A stretch of 64,000 nt of DNA from Aselliscus stoliczkanus (GCA_033961575.1 CM066727.1:2256001-2320000); one strand, 5' to 3'; shown: positions 1 through 12,525, numbered from the stretch's first letter. Translations and numbers: made by a program. Notes: generated by a model from the letters alone, not told the origin.

Positions 1-2089
1 CCTGCCCCGAGTTACGACTCGCACATGGTCTGCAAACGCTGGGGGGCAGTCTCCCAGAGCGAGGCAGGTGAACAGCCGGGTGGCATCTGAGGAGGTTTCA
101 CCCAGGAGCCGCAGCTGAACCGGTGAAGAAGAGGCTGCCGAGCGGTACAGGAGAAGTCCAGAGATGGAAGCCAAGAAATCCAATTAGAGAGGAGTGACGC
201 TCACAGGCGGCTTCCCTGAACCTTCAGCGCGGTGGGTGTGATTAGATATGAAAGTTATTACAGAGACAGTGGCAAAATTCTTGAAAGTTGATATGTAAGA
301 AATGTATTGGTTTCTGAGTGGAAAAAAAATGATGTGATTTAAATGACAGTCCTGGACACTCAGGCTGGATGAAATAGATTGGAATGAAAAGTCTAAAAAT
401 ATAAAAATAGCCTCAGAGACTGTCGCAGTAACTGGAGACGGATGAAGGCTGAGGCCTCGAAAGGGACTCGGGATGGAGAGATTGGAAGAAATGTCACTAA
501 GCAAGAGATGTCAAAAGCCATCGGGCCCCCGACAAAGTGATGGGTTATAAGGACATTTCAAGTGTCCCCAGCCACTCTTGGGATGCTTTCCATTTCCAGG
601 CTTGCTGGTATCCTCAAGTCTTCAGTCAGCAGAGAGTGAGAGGGTGACCCCCCTGCTGTGAAAGGGAAGGCCCCAGGCTGCCTGCAGAGTAACCCTCACT
701 CGTCTGAAAGCACCGAAGGGAGAAGAAAGTCTCAGGTATTTTAGAAGTTTTCCTTGGGACTATTTGAGGAGATTTGAAATTTAACCCTGTGCTTCAGATC
801 AAATACATAGAGGTGTTGTTTCCTCCCGTTTGCCAAAGCTGTCATGAATGCTGAGAGGCAGCATGAAAAAGCACCAACTAAAAAGTCAGAAAACATGCAC
901 TCTGGTCACATCTCCCCCGTAACTTAGCTGTGCCAATTTCTGAAAAGGTACAGTGACTGCTGGTGCCAATTTTCTTCTCTAGCAAGTGGCAATTGGTAAC
1001 TCACTTATTGGCTGTTACATCTGTGATGAGTTTCATTTGAAAGGTATACCAGATCTAATAGAAGCAGATGTTATTGTAAAGTTACTAGTCTGGGGAAAAA
1101 AAAGGTAAATTGTGACATAATTAACGATAAGCAGCAATTTGCAAAAATGCTTAGGCTTTTAAGGAAAACATAAGCCTTCTGTTTTAAACTTTTTTTTCAA
1201 TCAAATAGATATCAGTCATTGTTGAGAAATAAGGCAGGCTTCCTTTCCAGAAAGTCTTTCTTGAAGAAGGAATCAGAGGGCTTAGGCTCAATTTTTTGAA
1301 GATTGTGCAAGCTGATCAATTTTAGAAAATTAAAAGTGAATAAAGGAGTTAGGAACCAGAGAAGAACAAGGAAGTGATAAGTCTGAAAGAAGATAAACTG
1401 AAAAGGACTTTGAAAAGCTGATTTTTAAAATTCTCCATTCCCTGACGGTAGAGAAGATTTTTAGTTTAGTCAGTTAGAATGTGGGTCTAATGGCCTGCTC
1501 CCAGCCGGCACGGAGATAGGAAGCCATGGGAAACACACGGAAATACAAAAGGTCCACGGTCAAGGAGCTTTCTCATTGCTTTTCTCAGCTTAGTCGACAT
1601 TCTCCTCTGGCAATTTGCTTAAATTCAAGCATATACATTCATGTTCATTAATTTCAGCCAGTTTGTAGTCCACACTTTGCAGACAACTGTAGACCTATGA
1701 AGCCGTTTTATTGTTGTTGCTTTACTTTCCACACCCACACATTTAAATACTCCCAAAATAGAAGTAACATTTGAGAAGAATATGTTTGTCACAAACCCCG
1801 CATTCCAAAGTCGCAATAGTTGCCATCAAACACAAGTTATGACATTGATTTCTACGTAGCAATGAATCGTATCGGAAGCGATCTTGGATTTAGTGGAGCC
1901 ATTACAGCCTGAAGGCATGGTGCTCCATTTGTAATTGAAAGACAGTTTTGATCATCTCTCCTGTGAGTTAAAATGACGCGTGCTATCAGTTGCTCTCATC
2001 ACCTAACAGTTTTGACACATACATTCATTAGAGATACTTTTGTGCCTCGAAAGCAACTGTCTGGGGAAGTATCCATGTACAGGGCTCTC
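1..2089. other. Unassigned non-coding DNA
   Basis: No gene or repeat family could be assigned. The first 500 bases are moderately GC-rich and purine-biased on the + strand; from about 900 onwards the sequence is AT-rich. Open frames here are short, have no recognisable domain and no splice context that would make them convincing exons. Worn ancient repeats may be present below what can be recognised by eye. Confidence 0.5.
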
Positions 2090-2225
2090 CAGTGTTTTTC
2101 AGGGCTCGATGGCTCCTTTCCTTACACTGCTGAACGCTATTCCACTGTCTGGGTCGACCACAGTGCATCCATCTACTGGCTGAAGGACATTTTCGTTTTT
2201 TCAAAGTTCTGTCAACTATAAATCA
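2090..2225 (-). mobile_element. Worn L1 3'-UTR remnant, antisense
   Basis: The stretch with CTATTCCACTGTCTGGG, then CCACAGTGCATCCATCTACTG and GAAGGACATTTT follows the order of the familiar antisense L1 3' region (a 'map of small objects' phrase seen in many mammalian L1M copies: TATTCCATTGT, then a CCACATC-like block, then CATCTAT and GGACACTT). It is short and diverged, so it is an old fragment. An open frame of 82 codons crosses it but is not a gene. Confidence 0.4.
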
Positions 2226-4004
2226 AGGTGTCATAACCATCTGTTTACAGGTTTTTGTGTGGACGTAACATCATCCTATTATTTTATACGTTAATTAATC
2301 ACAATTATTTACTTACCTATAATTATATATTATTGTGTCTAAAATTATTTTAATAATATACGAAGATACTAATATTAACTACAATATTTACTCATATATA
2401 AAGCCTTGTTTCCTCCAAAGGTCCTCTTAAGTTCCCAGGGATCTGCTGAGGTTAAAACATTCAATATCCAGTTACATATGAAATATCAAGTACGGATATT
2501 AACATCATCAGTAGATGACTGAAAAATGGGTTAATACATAGGCACCGAGACACCCAAACCTGCTACATTTATTCCTTGATGTAGTCAGTGTAATTTCCTT
2601 CTGGAAACATCATAAGGGCCCCAAAAGAAGGGTCAATAACTCAGGCTGTCTCAATTGTAAAGTGAGGGTGAGGAGGGATTCTCAGTGTTATACACTTTTG
2701 TGGAGTCGACAAGTAGGAACAACCCCGCACTAATGGGAAGCCTGCCCTGAAATAGAACTGAGGCATATTGAGTAATTACAATAATGTGGACTAAATGCTG
2801 TTGCTTCTCTCCCTCTTCATTATTTCCTGAGATGAAACTGTAAAACACCTTCCTATGAAGTAATGTTACTCATGAAAACTAATTGTATTTCCTCCCGGTC
2901 TTCTAATGCTATGACATATTTCCTTAGAAACCGGCAGTTGCTCAGAATATCAAGTGATGTTGTAATAAGCGGTTGAGTCAGGATTCGAACCCCGGGCAGC
3001 GGGGGGAACAGAGCCCATACACCTCACCCCCGACCACAGGGCTCCTCTCCCAAGGCCATCTTCCTAACACGACGCGTGTATATGCATTTTATTGCCACTC
3101 TTGCTGAAAATGTGTTAAACGATAAACACTGACGGAGAGACAGACTAATACAATCAATGTTCTGTTGCATCGAATGCTTTCTGTTTTAACTGCAGAAAAA
3201 GTTGAAAGTATTCAATATCAAGTTTGGCTTGCTTTTGTTTTTCAATAGTAAAAGGCATCGTTTCTTTAATGAACAAACACTCAGGAAGGTGAAGTAAGAT
3301 AGACCATCAATGCAAACATTAGACCAAAGTTGAAGGCTGAGAAATCAAAGTACCTAAAGGGACCAGGCAGATGGCAATTCCAGGGAAGAAGGCCGAGTGC
3401 CTGACTTGGCAGGCGGCCCTGGGGACGGAGGCCATGATCCACTGCCTGGGACTGGCACCGCGTGGTCTGGCGAGAATAAAAATACTCCAAATATATTTAC
3501 TTATTCTCTCAGAGTTTCTGTGGTTTGATCCTGCTACATTTGGGGTACTTTGTTACATGGACATAGATAAATAATACTGTTGGGAAAGTCAACTCAGCCT
3601 TCGCTACAATGACCAAAAAGGTAACAGCATAAAGTACTATTGACTTTGTACACTATATACTATTCGATTCTAATTAGGAAGATTCAGATGACAAACCATC
3701 CACTATCAGACATATGTATAAAATATTTAAATATGTGATAAAAGAGCTAATATTCAAACTATGCCTTTAACTTGCAAACTTGCAATACAACTCAGAAGAA
3801 GGCGTTCTGCACGGTGGTGCCCCCACACCACAGGATATGCAGGTATCTTTATTCATTGACTTTTATTTTAAATTGTATTTGTTTGAAATACGGATAATCT
3901 GCACAACCTTGGGAATGTCAAAGGCAGAGAGCATGTAGTGTGAGACCTTTTGGCCGCCTCTGGTCCCTCAGCTGCCTGGTTTCCCTAGCCACAAAACCAG
4001 TGAT

Positions 4005-4006
<2 letters not shown>
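2226..4006. other. Unassigned non-coding DNA, AT-rich
   Basis: From 2270 to 2400 the sequence is almost pure AT. The remainder contains one MIR fragment (listed separately) and no coding signal. The two overlapping frames near 3281-3574 lie on opposite strands and have no recognisable product. Confidence 0.5.
2940..3065 (-). repeat. MIR SINE fragment, antisense
   Basis: The phrase CAGGATTCGAACCCCGGGCAG is the reverse complement of the tRNA-related B-box part of MIR (normally preceded by a 'GGCAGAGC' stretch). It is followed by AGAGCCCAT, the expected next antisense block. MIR is an ancient mammal-wide SINE, so this copy is a fossil. Confidence 0.6.

Positions 4007-4052
<46 letters not shown>
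4007..4052. repeat. (GT)n microsatellite
   Basis: About 23 uninterrupted GT units, followed by an imperfect GT/GGT-rich stretch to about 4080. On the minus strand it produces a poly-His/Thr frame, which is an artefact of the repeat. Confidence 0.97.
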
Positions 4053-4053
<1 letters not shown>

Positions 4054-4194
4054 TGGGTGTGGGTAGGTGGGTGTCTGTCTCTCAAGTCTATTCTTTGAAC
4101 ATGTGCCATTAAACAAATTACATTTAGTAACATATTTCCCTTTTTATGCTTTAATACTAAATTTGTAACCCATCTCTTTACCAAATGCTACTAT

Positions 4195-4365
4195 CTTCCC
4201 TCATGCTGTATGTCTCCTTATCACTTATCACTCTGGATACTGTACATTTTACTTATTTATCTTGTTTTCTGTTCCTTCAATAGAATGAAGTTGCTTGTTT
4301 ATTATCATACAGCTATTATAGTGTCTGGTATAAATATTTGTTGAGTGAGTGAACAGACATGTTGC
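4195..4365 (+). mobile_element. L2 LINE 3'-end remnant
   Basis: The order of blocks is that of the L2 3' end: a CTTATCACT block, then TTTACTTATTTATCTTGTTT, then a run ending in ATAAATATTTGTTGAGTGAGTGAA. The last phrase is the diagnostic L2/MIR-type terminal motif (normally TAAATATTTGTTGAATGAATGAA). An old, inactive copy. Confidence 0.65.
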
Positions 4366-4744
4366 ATTATATTGATTATATTTTATACTAATATGTGTTT
4401 TTTATTTACTAAAGGCAGATAGTTTTTCTTCTGATTTAATATCATGATGCATATTCTAACATTAAGGTTTCCAAATAATTTCATTACTACTTAAATCACT
4501 TGACTGTATATAACATAAACTATTAGAAAGAATTAATTGGCCTGTAATTTTATGTGAAACTCATTAAAAAAAGAAATAAATGCAAATAAGGTCAATTTAA
4601 ATTAACATCTTTTAAAGTACTTTACATTTTTGATTCATTTTGTTTCATTTTTATGAGAGAGAATCTAGCATCTGTTACCATTTTGTTTCAGTATTCATTT
4701 ATTTATATTCGTTTTTTTGGCATCTATTCCTTCCAAGTTCTGTA

Positions 4745-4875
4745 AATTTATTTATTCATTTTCTAATTATTATTAAATTAATGGGGTGACGTTTGTTAGT
4801 AAAATTACAAAGGTTCCAAGTGTACAGTTCTATAATACATCATCTATAGATTACGTTGTGTGTTCACTTTTAGTT
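4745..4875 (-). mobile_element. L1 3'-end fragment, antisense
   Basis: AATGGGGTGACGTTTGTTAG, AAAATTACAAAGGTT and TTCTATAATACATCATCTA match, block for block, the antisense L1 3' end that also occurs at 15022 and in sense at 34165-34349. The two copies can be compared directly inside this window, which supports the call without an external reference. It is heavily 5'-truncated. Confidence 0.75.
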
Positions 4876-5508
4876 TTTAAATTATTTGAGAGCAATGGGA
4901 ATCAGTGTGAGGGCCTCCACGCACCACCCAACGTCTCGGTCAACGAAGGACCACATGGCCTATAAGATTATAGTGGAGTCTGGGTGGGTAGCTGGCTGTG
5001 CCACCTAGTTCTGTGTAGGTGCCTCTGTGACATGGGTACAATGATGAGATCACCAAACCGTGCATTTCTCACAACGCATTCTTGTTAAGGGACACATGAT
5101 GAAAAATAAGGCTATTATAGAATTGTGAGACTGTAACTCATTGGGGGCTTTATTTCCATCCGTCTAACAGCTACAGGCTGAATCTCGCCAAGTGCCAGTA
5201 AATGGCGGGAAGTGAGCCGTACTGCCTAACATGACAGAGGGCGAGCAAAGCGTCCTGGTCACACTGAGGACAAAGTGCTCCAGACGCGCTGGGGAAGCAA
5301 GGGGTGTCCCTCTGAATCAACCAGGACCACCACACGAGTCTCACTTGAACCTGTATAATCAGAACACCAAGAACAATGTTGAACTTGCCAAATACTTTAA
5401 GTTTAAATTCAAAACAAAACAAACTCACCATTACCTACCAGAAAGAACAATCTACTTTAAAACCAGTATATACATATTAGGTGAGATGTTTCTGATACTT
5501 CTTTTATA

Positions 5509-5554
<46 letters not shown>

Positions 5555-7264
5555 GTAGTCACCAATTATAATAGCATGTTTCTAAACAATGAGTATAAGT
5601 GTGGTTGACAACAAAACAGGTTTAAAAATAATTTCATAGTTATAAACACTTCTTTAATATGCTGAATATTTTTTAGTTTAACATGATTTTAATAAGAAAA
5701 TCTGATCAATAGATTTTTAAATATTACCTTTTTGATGAAGAATTACAACATTCAATTTATCTTAAATTTACTCAGTTCATTGGTGTATAATAGAAATAAA
5801 GAAGAGTATAATAGAAATAAAAAGAAAGGCAAATACAAAATCTATAGATTTAATTGCCTATTGTAAATATAAATTTACATTTCACTTAAGCTGCTGAGAC
5901 AAGAAGATGGTAACAATTTAATTTAATGAAATGGGGAAGAAAATCAAAATAGTAGATATAAATAAAGCCAGATAATTTTATATGCTGTTATACCAGGGCT
6001 ACAGTAATCTCCCCTCAACTTTACTGCTTTTTCTGTTAATTTCCAGGGTCGAGTTGGAAACAAATGATTTCTACCCTCTTGCAAAGAGGCTCTGGCATCT
6101 GCAGAAGCCATTCGAACTTTTTTAAAACCAAACACCTGCTGAATTAATTGCATCCTTTTGTAAAATAAAATGTCCGGTAGAATGCTGTATTATTTATAGG
6201 TGTTTACTTGTTCCAATTTACTAACCACAGTGCTAATTACCACAGGGAAAATCTTAACTGCCGTATGACTGCAAAAATGAACTTTTTAATAGCTGCCATT
6301 GTTCCTTAGATATAGATCACTAAGGCCTGAAAACTTATGGTAGGTTTACATCAAATAATTTTAGCAAAATACCATTGTGTCTTTCAAAGTGTCACCTACT
6401 CACATTTATTTAACAAGACATTAACAAATTTGAGAGTTTCATAATCTATTTTGTGAGGCTCTGGCTACATTCTACATTTTGGGTTTTACGTAAATGGTTT
6501 TCTTAAACTTTCAAATCAAAGATGTAAGACACCAGAGTAAAGAGACGAGCTTCCCTCGCCGCCGCTGCTTTGGCTCCCTCTCGGCAGTGTTATCATTTTC
6601 CTCATCACTGGCATTCTGCAAAAACGTGTACATCTGTGGTTTATAAAACCGGCAACTCACCAGGTTGTGGCTCTTTTAACAATGACGGCTGCCCATGCTC
6701 ACTCATTCTTATTAAATTAGATTTAACTAGTTTAATAAACTTCTTTTGGAGGAAGGTCAAGAGAAGCTGTGCAATTAATTGGCTTAACCCTTTGTCCACC
6801 ATGTAAGAACTAGCTCCTGGAAAGCTGGGACTGCGTGTCTTATAGAGCTGACTTCCCTTTCCCTGTGCAGCATTTCCTTTTTTAAACTAAGAACTGCAGC
6901 ATGAGAGAGTGAAGGCATTAGAAGGGTTTAATCTGGACCCACAGGTAGGGAACGGAGGCCGTGAGCGCAGACCCAGCGGCGCGTGGACCCTGGAGGCGCC
7001 ACTTCAATCAGAAGGCTGGAGTGCTTTCACTGAGAGATGCAGAAGAAGATGAGGGGTAGGTTTGCGAGGCGCGCAGGGACAATAAAAAGGGGGGAAGCAA
7101 ACCCTACAACCCAGTTATAGCTGTAGAATTCAAAAATAATTTTTAAAAGACAGGAATAACATAGATTTAGTATAGAGGTGGGGCAATGAGAAGACTACAA
7201 CTTCATTACTTCATTCATCCGAGAGTGGGATTCAGTATAAAAGGTCTGTGTGGATTACTCAAAT
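4876..7264. other. Unassigned non-coding DNA
   Basis: Mostly AT-rich unique sequence with a TG microsatellite (listed separately). At 5780-5830 a short phrase around ATAATAGAAATAAA is repeated in tandem with minor change. Between 5170 and 5450 the base composition is more balanced and both strands carry frames of 86-106 codons, but the + frame runs into the TG microsatellite and no product is recognisable. 6940-7080 is locally GC-rich without a clear function. Confidence 0.5.
5511..5549. repeat. (TG)n microsatellite
   Basis: About 19 uninterrupted TG units. Confidence 0.97.
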
Positions 7265-7276
7265 CCAGAATGGCAC

Positions 7277-7377
7277 TTTTTTTTTTTTGAGTGTCACTGG
7301 CCCTCATATGTGGGACCCAAACCGGTGCCGCTGGCGTCCCAAGCCAGCACTTAACCACCGCGCCACTCCGCCGGCCC
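7277..7377 (-). mobile_element. Short tRNA-derived SINE (Ves-related), copy 1
   Basis: Read on the minus strand it begins GGGCCGGCGGAGTGGCGCGG, has an A-box-like TGGCGCGGTGG and a B-box-like GGTTTGGGTCC region, and ends in an A-rich tail (the T run at 7277-7290 on +). Flanking copies of an imperfect target-site duplication are CCAGAATGGCA (7265-7275) and CCAGAATTGTA (7378-7388). This copy has lost part of the 3' hairpin seen in the others. RNA polymerase III promoter boxes are known for such SINEs; the copy itself has no evident role. Confidence 0.85.
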
Positions 7378-7579
7378 CCAGAATTGTATTTTTGAAATAA
7401 GGTAATTTTACGGCTGGGAGACTGAGGACGGTGCTGGGTGAGACCGAAAGACAGTTGCACGCATTGCTTTCGCTATGGCTTGTTCCCTGACTGTTTCACA
7501 GCAAGGAACCAAAAAAGCAGGACAGAACAATCCCCCAGGACTAACAGCTTCTACTGAGAATTCCTGAGAAGTTTTTTTG
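7378..7579. other. Unassigned spacer between two SINEs
   Basis: About 200 bases of non-repetitive sequence ending in a T-rich stretch (7571-7590) that is the tail of the next element. No signal seen. Confidence 0.5.
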
Positions 7580-7776
7580 TTTTTTTTTTAACGATTTTAT
7601 TGGGGAATTGGGTGAGGGGAACAGTGTTGGGGAACCGGGGAAGGGGAACAGACAAGTTGCTGTCTTTTTGTTCTTCAGTCTAGTTGTGGAGGACGTTGCT
7701 TCACTGGCCCATGTTGGTATCATCATTGCGCTCTTCCCCGATGAGGCAGATCGGTCGCTGGCCGCTGGACGGTTGC
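7580..7776 (-). mobile_element. Ves-tailed SINE, 5'-truncated copy
   Basis: On the minus strand this reads from a partial head (GGCCAGCGACCGATCTGCC) through CATGGGCCAGTGAAGCAACG, CTCCACAACTAGACTGAAGA and a CCCC-rich 3' part to AAAATCGTTAAAAAAA. It aligns closely with the full copy at 47886-48178 but stops where that copy continues with its GC-rich head. It lies directly against the mariner remnant that follows. I could not find a clear target-site duplication. Confidence 0.8.
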
Positions 7777-7789
7777 TCCCAAGAGGTTC

Positions 7790-8427
7790 TGATGCTCAGC
7801 TAAAGATGTGTCCATTGTCCTCGCTGATGCATCGTCCCCAGCTGGTTTGTTACCGGAGAGTGAATGCAGACACGTGGGTCATTCTGCTGTGTCTGCAGCA
7901 GACAAGGTCTTGCTAACCTTTTTTGATATCAGAGGGATTATTCATTATGAGTTTGTACCAATGGACAAACAGTTAACCAAGTTTACCATTTTGAAGTGCT
8001 GAAAAGGCTGCGTTAAAAAGTTAGACGACCTGAACTTCTCGCCAACAATTCATGGCTCTTGCATCACGACAATGCACCAGCTCACACGGCACTGTCTGGG
8101 AGGGAGTTTTTAGCCAGGAAACAAATCACTGTGTTGGAACACCTCCCACTCACCTGACCTGACCCCCAGTGACTTCTTTCTGTACCCAAAGAACAAGGAA
8201 ATATTGAAATGATGACATTTTGATGACATTCAAGATATAAGGGTAATATGATGAGAGCTCTGATGGCTATCCCAGAAAAAGAGTTCCAAAATTGCTTTGA
8301 GGGGTGGACTATGCACTGGCATTGGTGCCTAGCTTCCCAAGGGGAGGACTTCGTAATGATATTCGACAATGAGGTATGCAGCACTTTTTCTAGGTTGAGT
8401 TCGCCGACTTAATTGTCAGACCTCGTA
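7790..8427 (+). pseudogene. Decayed mariner transposase gene with 3' terminal repeat
   Basis: The + strand encodes, across several frames, recognisable mariner DDE transposase blocks: FFDIRGIIHYEFVP (around 7920-7962), HHDNAPAHTA (around 8061-8091), PDLTPSDFFLYP (around 8154-8190), and a C-terminal block resembling FEGWTMHWHRCLASQG (around 8298-8345). These hold two catalytic aspartates and the usual HDNA motif, but frameshifts and stops separate them, so no transposase can be made. The element ends near 8427 with a probable terminal inverted repeat (ACTTAATTGTCAGACCTCGTA). No matching 5' repeat is visible: the left end is lost or was disrupted by the SINE at 7580-7776. The earliest part (7790-7915) is the least certain. 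Confidence 0.85.
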
Positions 8428-11400
8428 CGCCACCAATGCTGATGTGTCTAGTAGAACGTGGTTCTCACACCCTGTGTGAGAGGTGCTAAGACCTCGATAG
8501 GTAAGGTCTTAATACCAAGACTAGGGAAAGTGACAGATGTTAACCTTATGAAATAACCCAGCCTCTCAATCAAAGTTCAACTGATTGCAATGTGCGGCTA
8601 GTTAAAAGCCTACCAACAACATCATATTTCGCCAAACTATTATATTGACACTTTGCACTTTAAAGAATCCTCCAAAAGTCTGCTGACTAAACTTATAAGA
8701 ACTTTACCCACTTGTTTTCAGCTGCAACTACATTTGCCTTGTCCTCCCCCCATGTTCCCACCAATATCCTCACGAGCAAGAAAACTTCTGGAGCCCTTTG
8801 AGAAAGATAATGACAGGAGTCTCGGCACAGTATACGATACTTTGGGAAAATTCATGGGTATGTGGGATTTTCAGGAAGTTTTGCTCTTGGTGATACACTC
8901 ATGTTTCCTATATTCAAGAGATTTCAGCAAATAAATGAATTCTTGCTGAACATTATGGCATCCAACCTGCATTTCTTTGGTGTGTATAATATCAGAATGC
9001 CAAACAAGTCCCAAAGTAAGGAAAAAGAAGGTCAGATTTACTTAGGTGTCATGCTTTTTATTAGTGCTATTTTTATAATTTAGCTCTTGCACTTAGAACC
9101 AATTAGTCCAAAACGGGTATGCTGCTGTGTTCTAACCCAGTTTATCTCATTCAACAAAGCTTTAGTCACTGCTTTTGCTGGGCACCTGGTGAGTGCAGGT
9201 TAAAAACGTGAAGACAAATAAGGTAAGTGGGGGACACCTTTAGGCCAATGTTGGCGATACATGAACCCATGAACGGGAGCCTATGGCGCACTCGGCATGG
9301 CCTAAATAGACACTGTTCACAATTAGGTTTGCTTTTTAAGGAATTTGGACAACTACAAAGCCAGATTTAAAATGAGTACAGACTTCACACTGAAGAGGGA
9401 CTCCTATTGTTACAGCGGTAATGAACAGAATCCTGAGGAATTCATCAGAATCAAACGAATCAATGAAGAAGACTGGGTTGATAAAACCACTCCCAATAAT
9501 CCACCGGCTGTTGCCCATGGTTTCCTGCTCCTACGGGCCCATAGTGTACCTGACTGTCACAGTTGCTAAAGAGTTAACCTAAGTAAAGAGGAGGAACACA
9601 GATGCGCATCTAATCTTGCACTGATTTTCGTCTCGGGTCTGTGGAAACGAGCCATGCTCAGAGAGAGAGCGTTATGGAGGCAAGATTTCCACAACTTTCA
9701 ATATGAGCGAAGGATTATCTTTTCTTTCACATATATTTTTTTTTTAAACTGAAGGACTGTGAAGGATACCAATGCTAGATCATGGCTACCTTCATGGCGA
9801 CTTTATTACAGGGGAAGAAGTTGTCACCTGGTGGTGCCAGGACCACAGTCCGACACCCTCCGGCATGGCCGTTTTCACGCTTGCTATTCAGCAGCTGATT
9901 CAGGGCTAGTGCATTTGTCTGGGTTTCCAGGAAGAATAGTATTATCAGGAGAAGGGAAGGCAAATGGAAGTAACATTTACTAGGTAATTACCAGGCATAT
10001 AGATCTGATCACAGGGATATACACAATCCAATGGAAACGAACTCGAACTCCAAACCTAGGCTCATGTGTTTTTCATTGCACTGACCTCAGAATTATAACA
10101 TGCTTATATCTGTCAGTTAAAACAATGCCCCTGTTCACACATTACCTATATTTTTCAGAATTGAGGACCTTAAAAGCAAGACTACAACCCTTATTTTTCT
10201 CTAAGAAACTTCTGAATATAACAAAAAAATCTCCAAAGAGAGAGATGGAAACTGTTGGACTATGTGGAGTAACAGGAATATTATATGGCAGGTTCTCAGA
10301 GGCATTTTATATGTTATTATATTCCAAATTAGCATAAAACAGAAGTTATATTTACTACTTACCACTGGTTATTTAATCTAATAAATTTTTATGTATACTA
10401 ATAACTGGAGTCATTTTATCTATATATTTTTCTATTTTCTTAAAGACATCATGCAAGATATTACTAATTAGGATGCGATTTATTTGTATGTAGTGAGAGC
10501 CTCACAAAGAATATAACTTGAGTTATACCTTCACAGGAAACTTGGTGATCTACAGTTAAAGGGTTGTGAAACTTTATTAAATATCAGTCCTAGATCTATG
10601 CTAACTTAGAATGACTTTGTTATATCACAGAATCACAATTTCAAAGCTGTCAGCTGTAAACCCAGCCCCTAATTATTATAAAACAGTTGATATAAATGCT
10701 TCTCTCATTAACTTCCCTAAATATTGAAAATCCCGTAAGATAGCATCGGTAAAATTTTTTGCAAATATAAATCACATAAAGTGGTAAATGAATGTGAGTA
10801 TTACTTTCTGGTAAGTCTGTTTTAGAAAAGCAAGGTGCCGAATCTGCCCTTCACTTTAGTGCAATAGATTACGGTTTTGCTATCCAGTCAGCGAGCTCAT
10901 ATTTACAAAGCACATAACTTTTCACAGAACACACAGCTTTCCTTCCTAGCCCAAGAAAAAAATACACTCACATGCTCAAGTTCCTTAAATGATTTGTGCT
11001 TGGGGGGGAAAGCACACACGTTTATATAAAGTTTTATATAGAGTAATATAGTCAAAAGGAGTATGTTATGTGCTCGAAGGTGAGTTTTAATTTGCGCTTT
11101 GAAAGGATGGAGTTGCTCACAGCCTGTGCCAAGCTCAGGGGTGGGATAAGAGGACTGCATGTATGGGCCACAGGATGGGATTCGTTTGGCAGAAGTGGGG
11201 AGCTTGTGTTGGGGGGTGATTACTGATGATTGATGTGAGTGACCTATCTCTGTTCTCTTAGTCATTACTGGAAATTCACCTGGGCCCCTGGACGACCGCA
11301 GATGGGACAAGCCAGGTGTCCCTGTGGTGTCCTGGCATGGGGCGCACTTTCAGGCTTGGAGTGGCACAGCCCAGGAAAGGCTGGCCTGATGGTCCACAGC

Positions 11401-12254
11401 ACGAGCTCTTACTCTACAATAACTAGACACGTAAATAGGAAACAGTTACCTCATCTCAACAATCGACGTGGAACACAGAGTTTGGCAATGAAGTGCTTTT
11501 GTTATTAGCATGCCACTTCAGATACATTCACATCTTGTCCTTAGTCAGCTCGCTGCCTAACAGATCGTTCTTTTCACACAAAGTGAAATTGTGCAGAGGA
11601 CAGGTCAATTACTCAATGTGACAACTGCATGACAACATGTTCAATATTCTACCATTCTCCAATACAGTCATATTTTTTTGCTTCTTAAAAATAACATTCA
11701 TGGCCAGGGGTTATGAGGGTGTGGAATGGAATTTTGCATTAATGATGAAATGATATTTATTCTGATGTAGTAAACACTGGGCTGACAGCCTGACCGAATA
11801 TGTTAATCTCCTATGATGCATTACTTGTTGAGAGTTTAATGACTTACTGAAAAATAGTTTTTATCATTTGGAGACTAAACCAATACACTTTAGTTTGTGA
11901 ATGACAGAACTATGCATAGTACCCCAACAGAAAAGTGTCCTTTCAATTTGAAATAGTTGACGTTGAAAACAGATTCTTAAAAGGTTTGTTTTAAATATAA
12001 AAACCAGAGACATGTAGATTTATAAATAACATATGAATGTAGGTAAGTTGTATCTGGTTTGTTTTATAAAATAATAGTATTTTAAATTTTATTTTAAACT
12101 TTCTATTGTGTTTTAACCATGAAATGTCTCATGCAAGTGGTTTTTGAAGTTCTATCACCAATCATTTAAGTAAATAGAGAAGAATATGGATATAATTTAA
12201 CATATCAACAAAAACAATAGAAAAAAGACTCAAAATATTAGTGGTGACCATTTC
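8428..12254. other. Unassigned non-coding DNA
   Basis: No gene or confident repeat. An open frame at 9345-9569 (74 codons) has a lysine/aspartate-rich, protein-like composition but no family I recognise. 9759-9983 and 10125-10337 are open by chance as far as I can judge. 10903-11310 (minus) and 11239-11508 (plus) are frames in a more GC-balanced stretch with no recognisable domain. 11640-12250 is AT-rich with nothing visible. Confidence 0.5.
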
Positions 12255-12315
12255 AGGATGATGGAGATATAGATGTAGATGATATAGATACAGATATAGA
12301 TGATATATAGATATA
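12255..12315. repeat. GATATA/GATGTA-rich imperfect microsatellite
   Basis: An irregular run of GATATA, GATGTA and TAGATA units ending at the TA that flanks the transposon at 12316. Confidence 0.8.
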
Positions 12316-12525
12316 CCAGGGGTGCCAAAAATTGATACACATTTTAAGAGATGTTAACACTTTGGTCAGTGTTGCCTAAGCAGTAGTTCACCGTCATCAG
12401 AAGCGTCTGGATGCTGATAGGAACCATTTTGAGCACCTCTTGTAATTGCAGAAGTCAAACGTGACTTGTTTTGCTATCAGTATATATTAATACAGTTTTT
12501 TTCTTTCTTAAAATGTGTATACATT
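12316..12525 (+). mobile_element. Internally deleted mariner/Tc1-type element, copy 1
   Basis: Begins CCAGGGGTGCCAAAAATTGA directly after a TA dinucleotide. The inside contains GGATGCTGATAGGAACCATT and TTTGAGCACCTCTTGTAATT, the same coding remnant as in the 40617-40856 copy, here on the + strand: it corresponds to the last ~30 residues of a DDE transposase, ending NHFEHLL and a stop. The right end reaches AAAATGTGTATACATTTT and then loses the expected terminal GGCACCCCTGG, so the copy is truncated or diverged there. An in-frame stop (GCCTAAGCAG) breaks the remnant. Confidence 0.8.
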
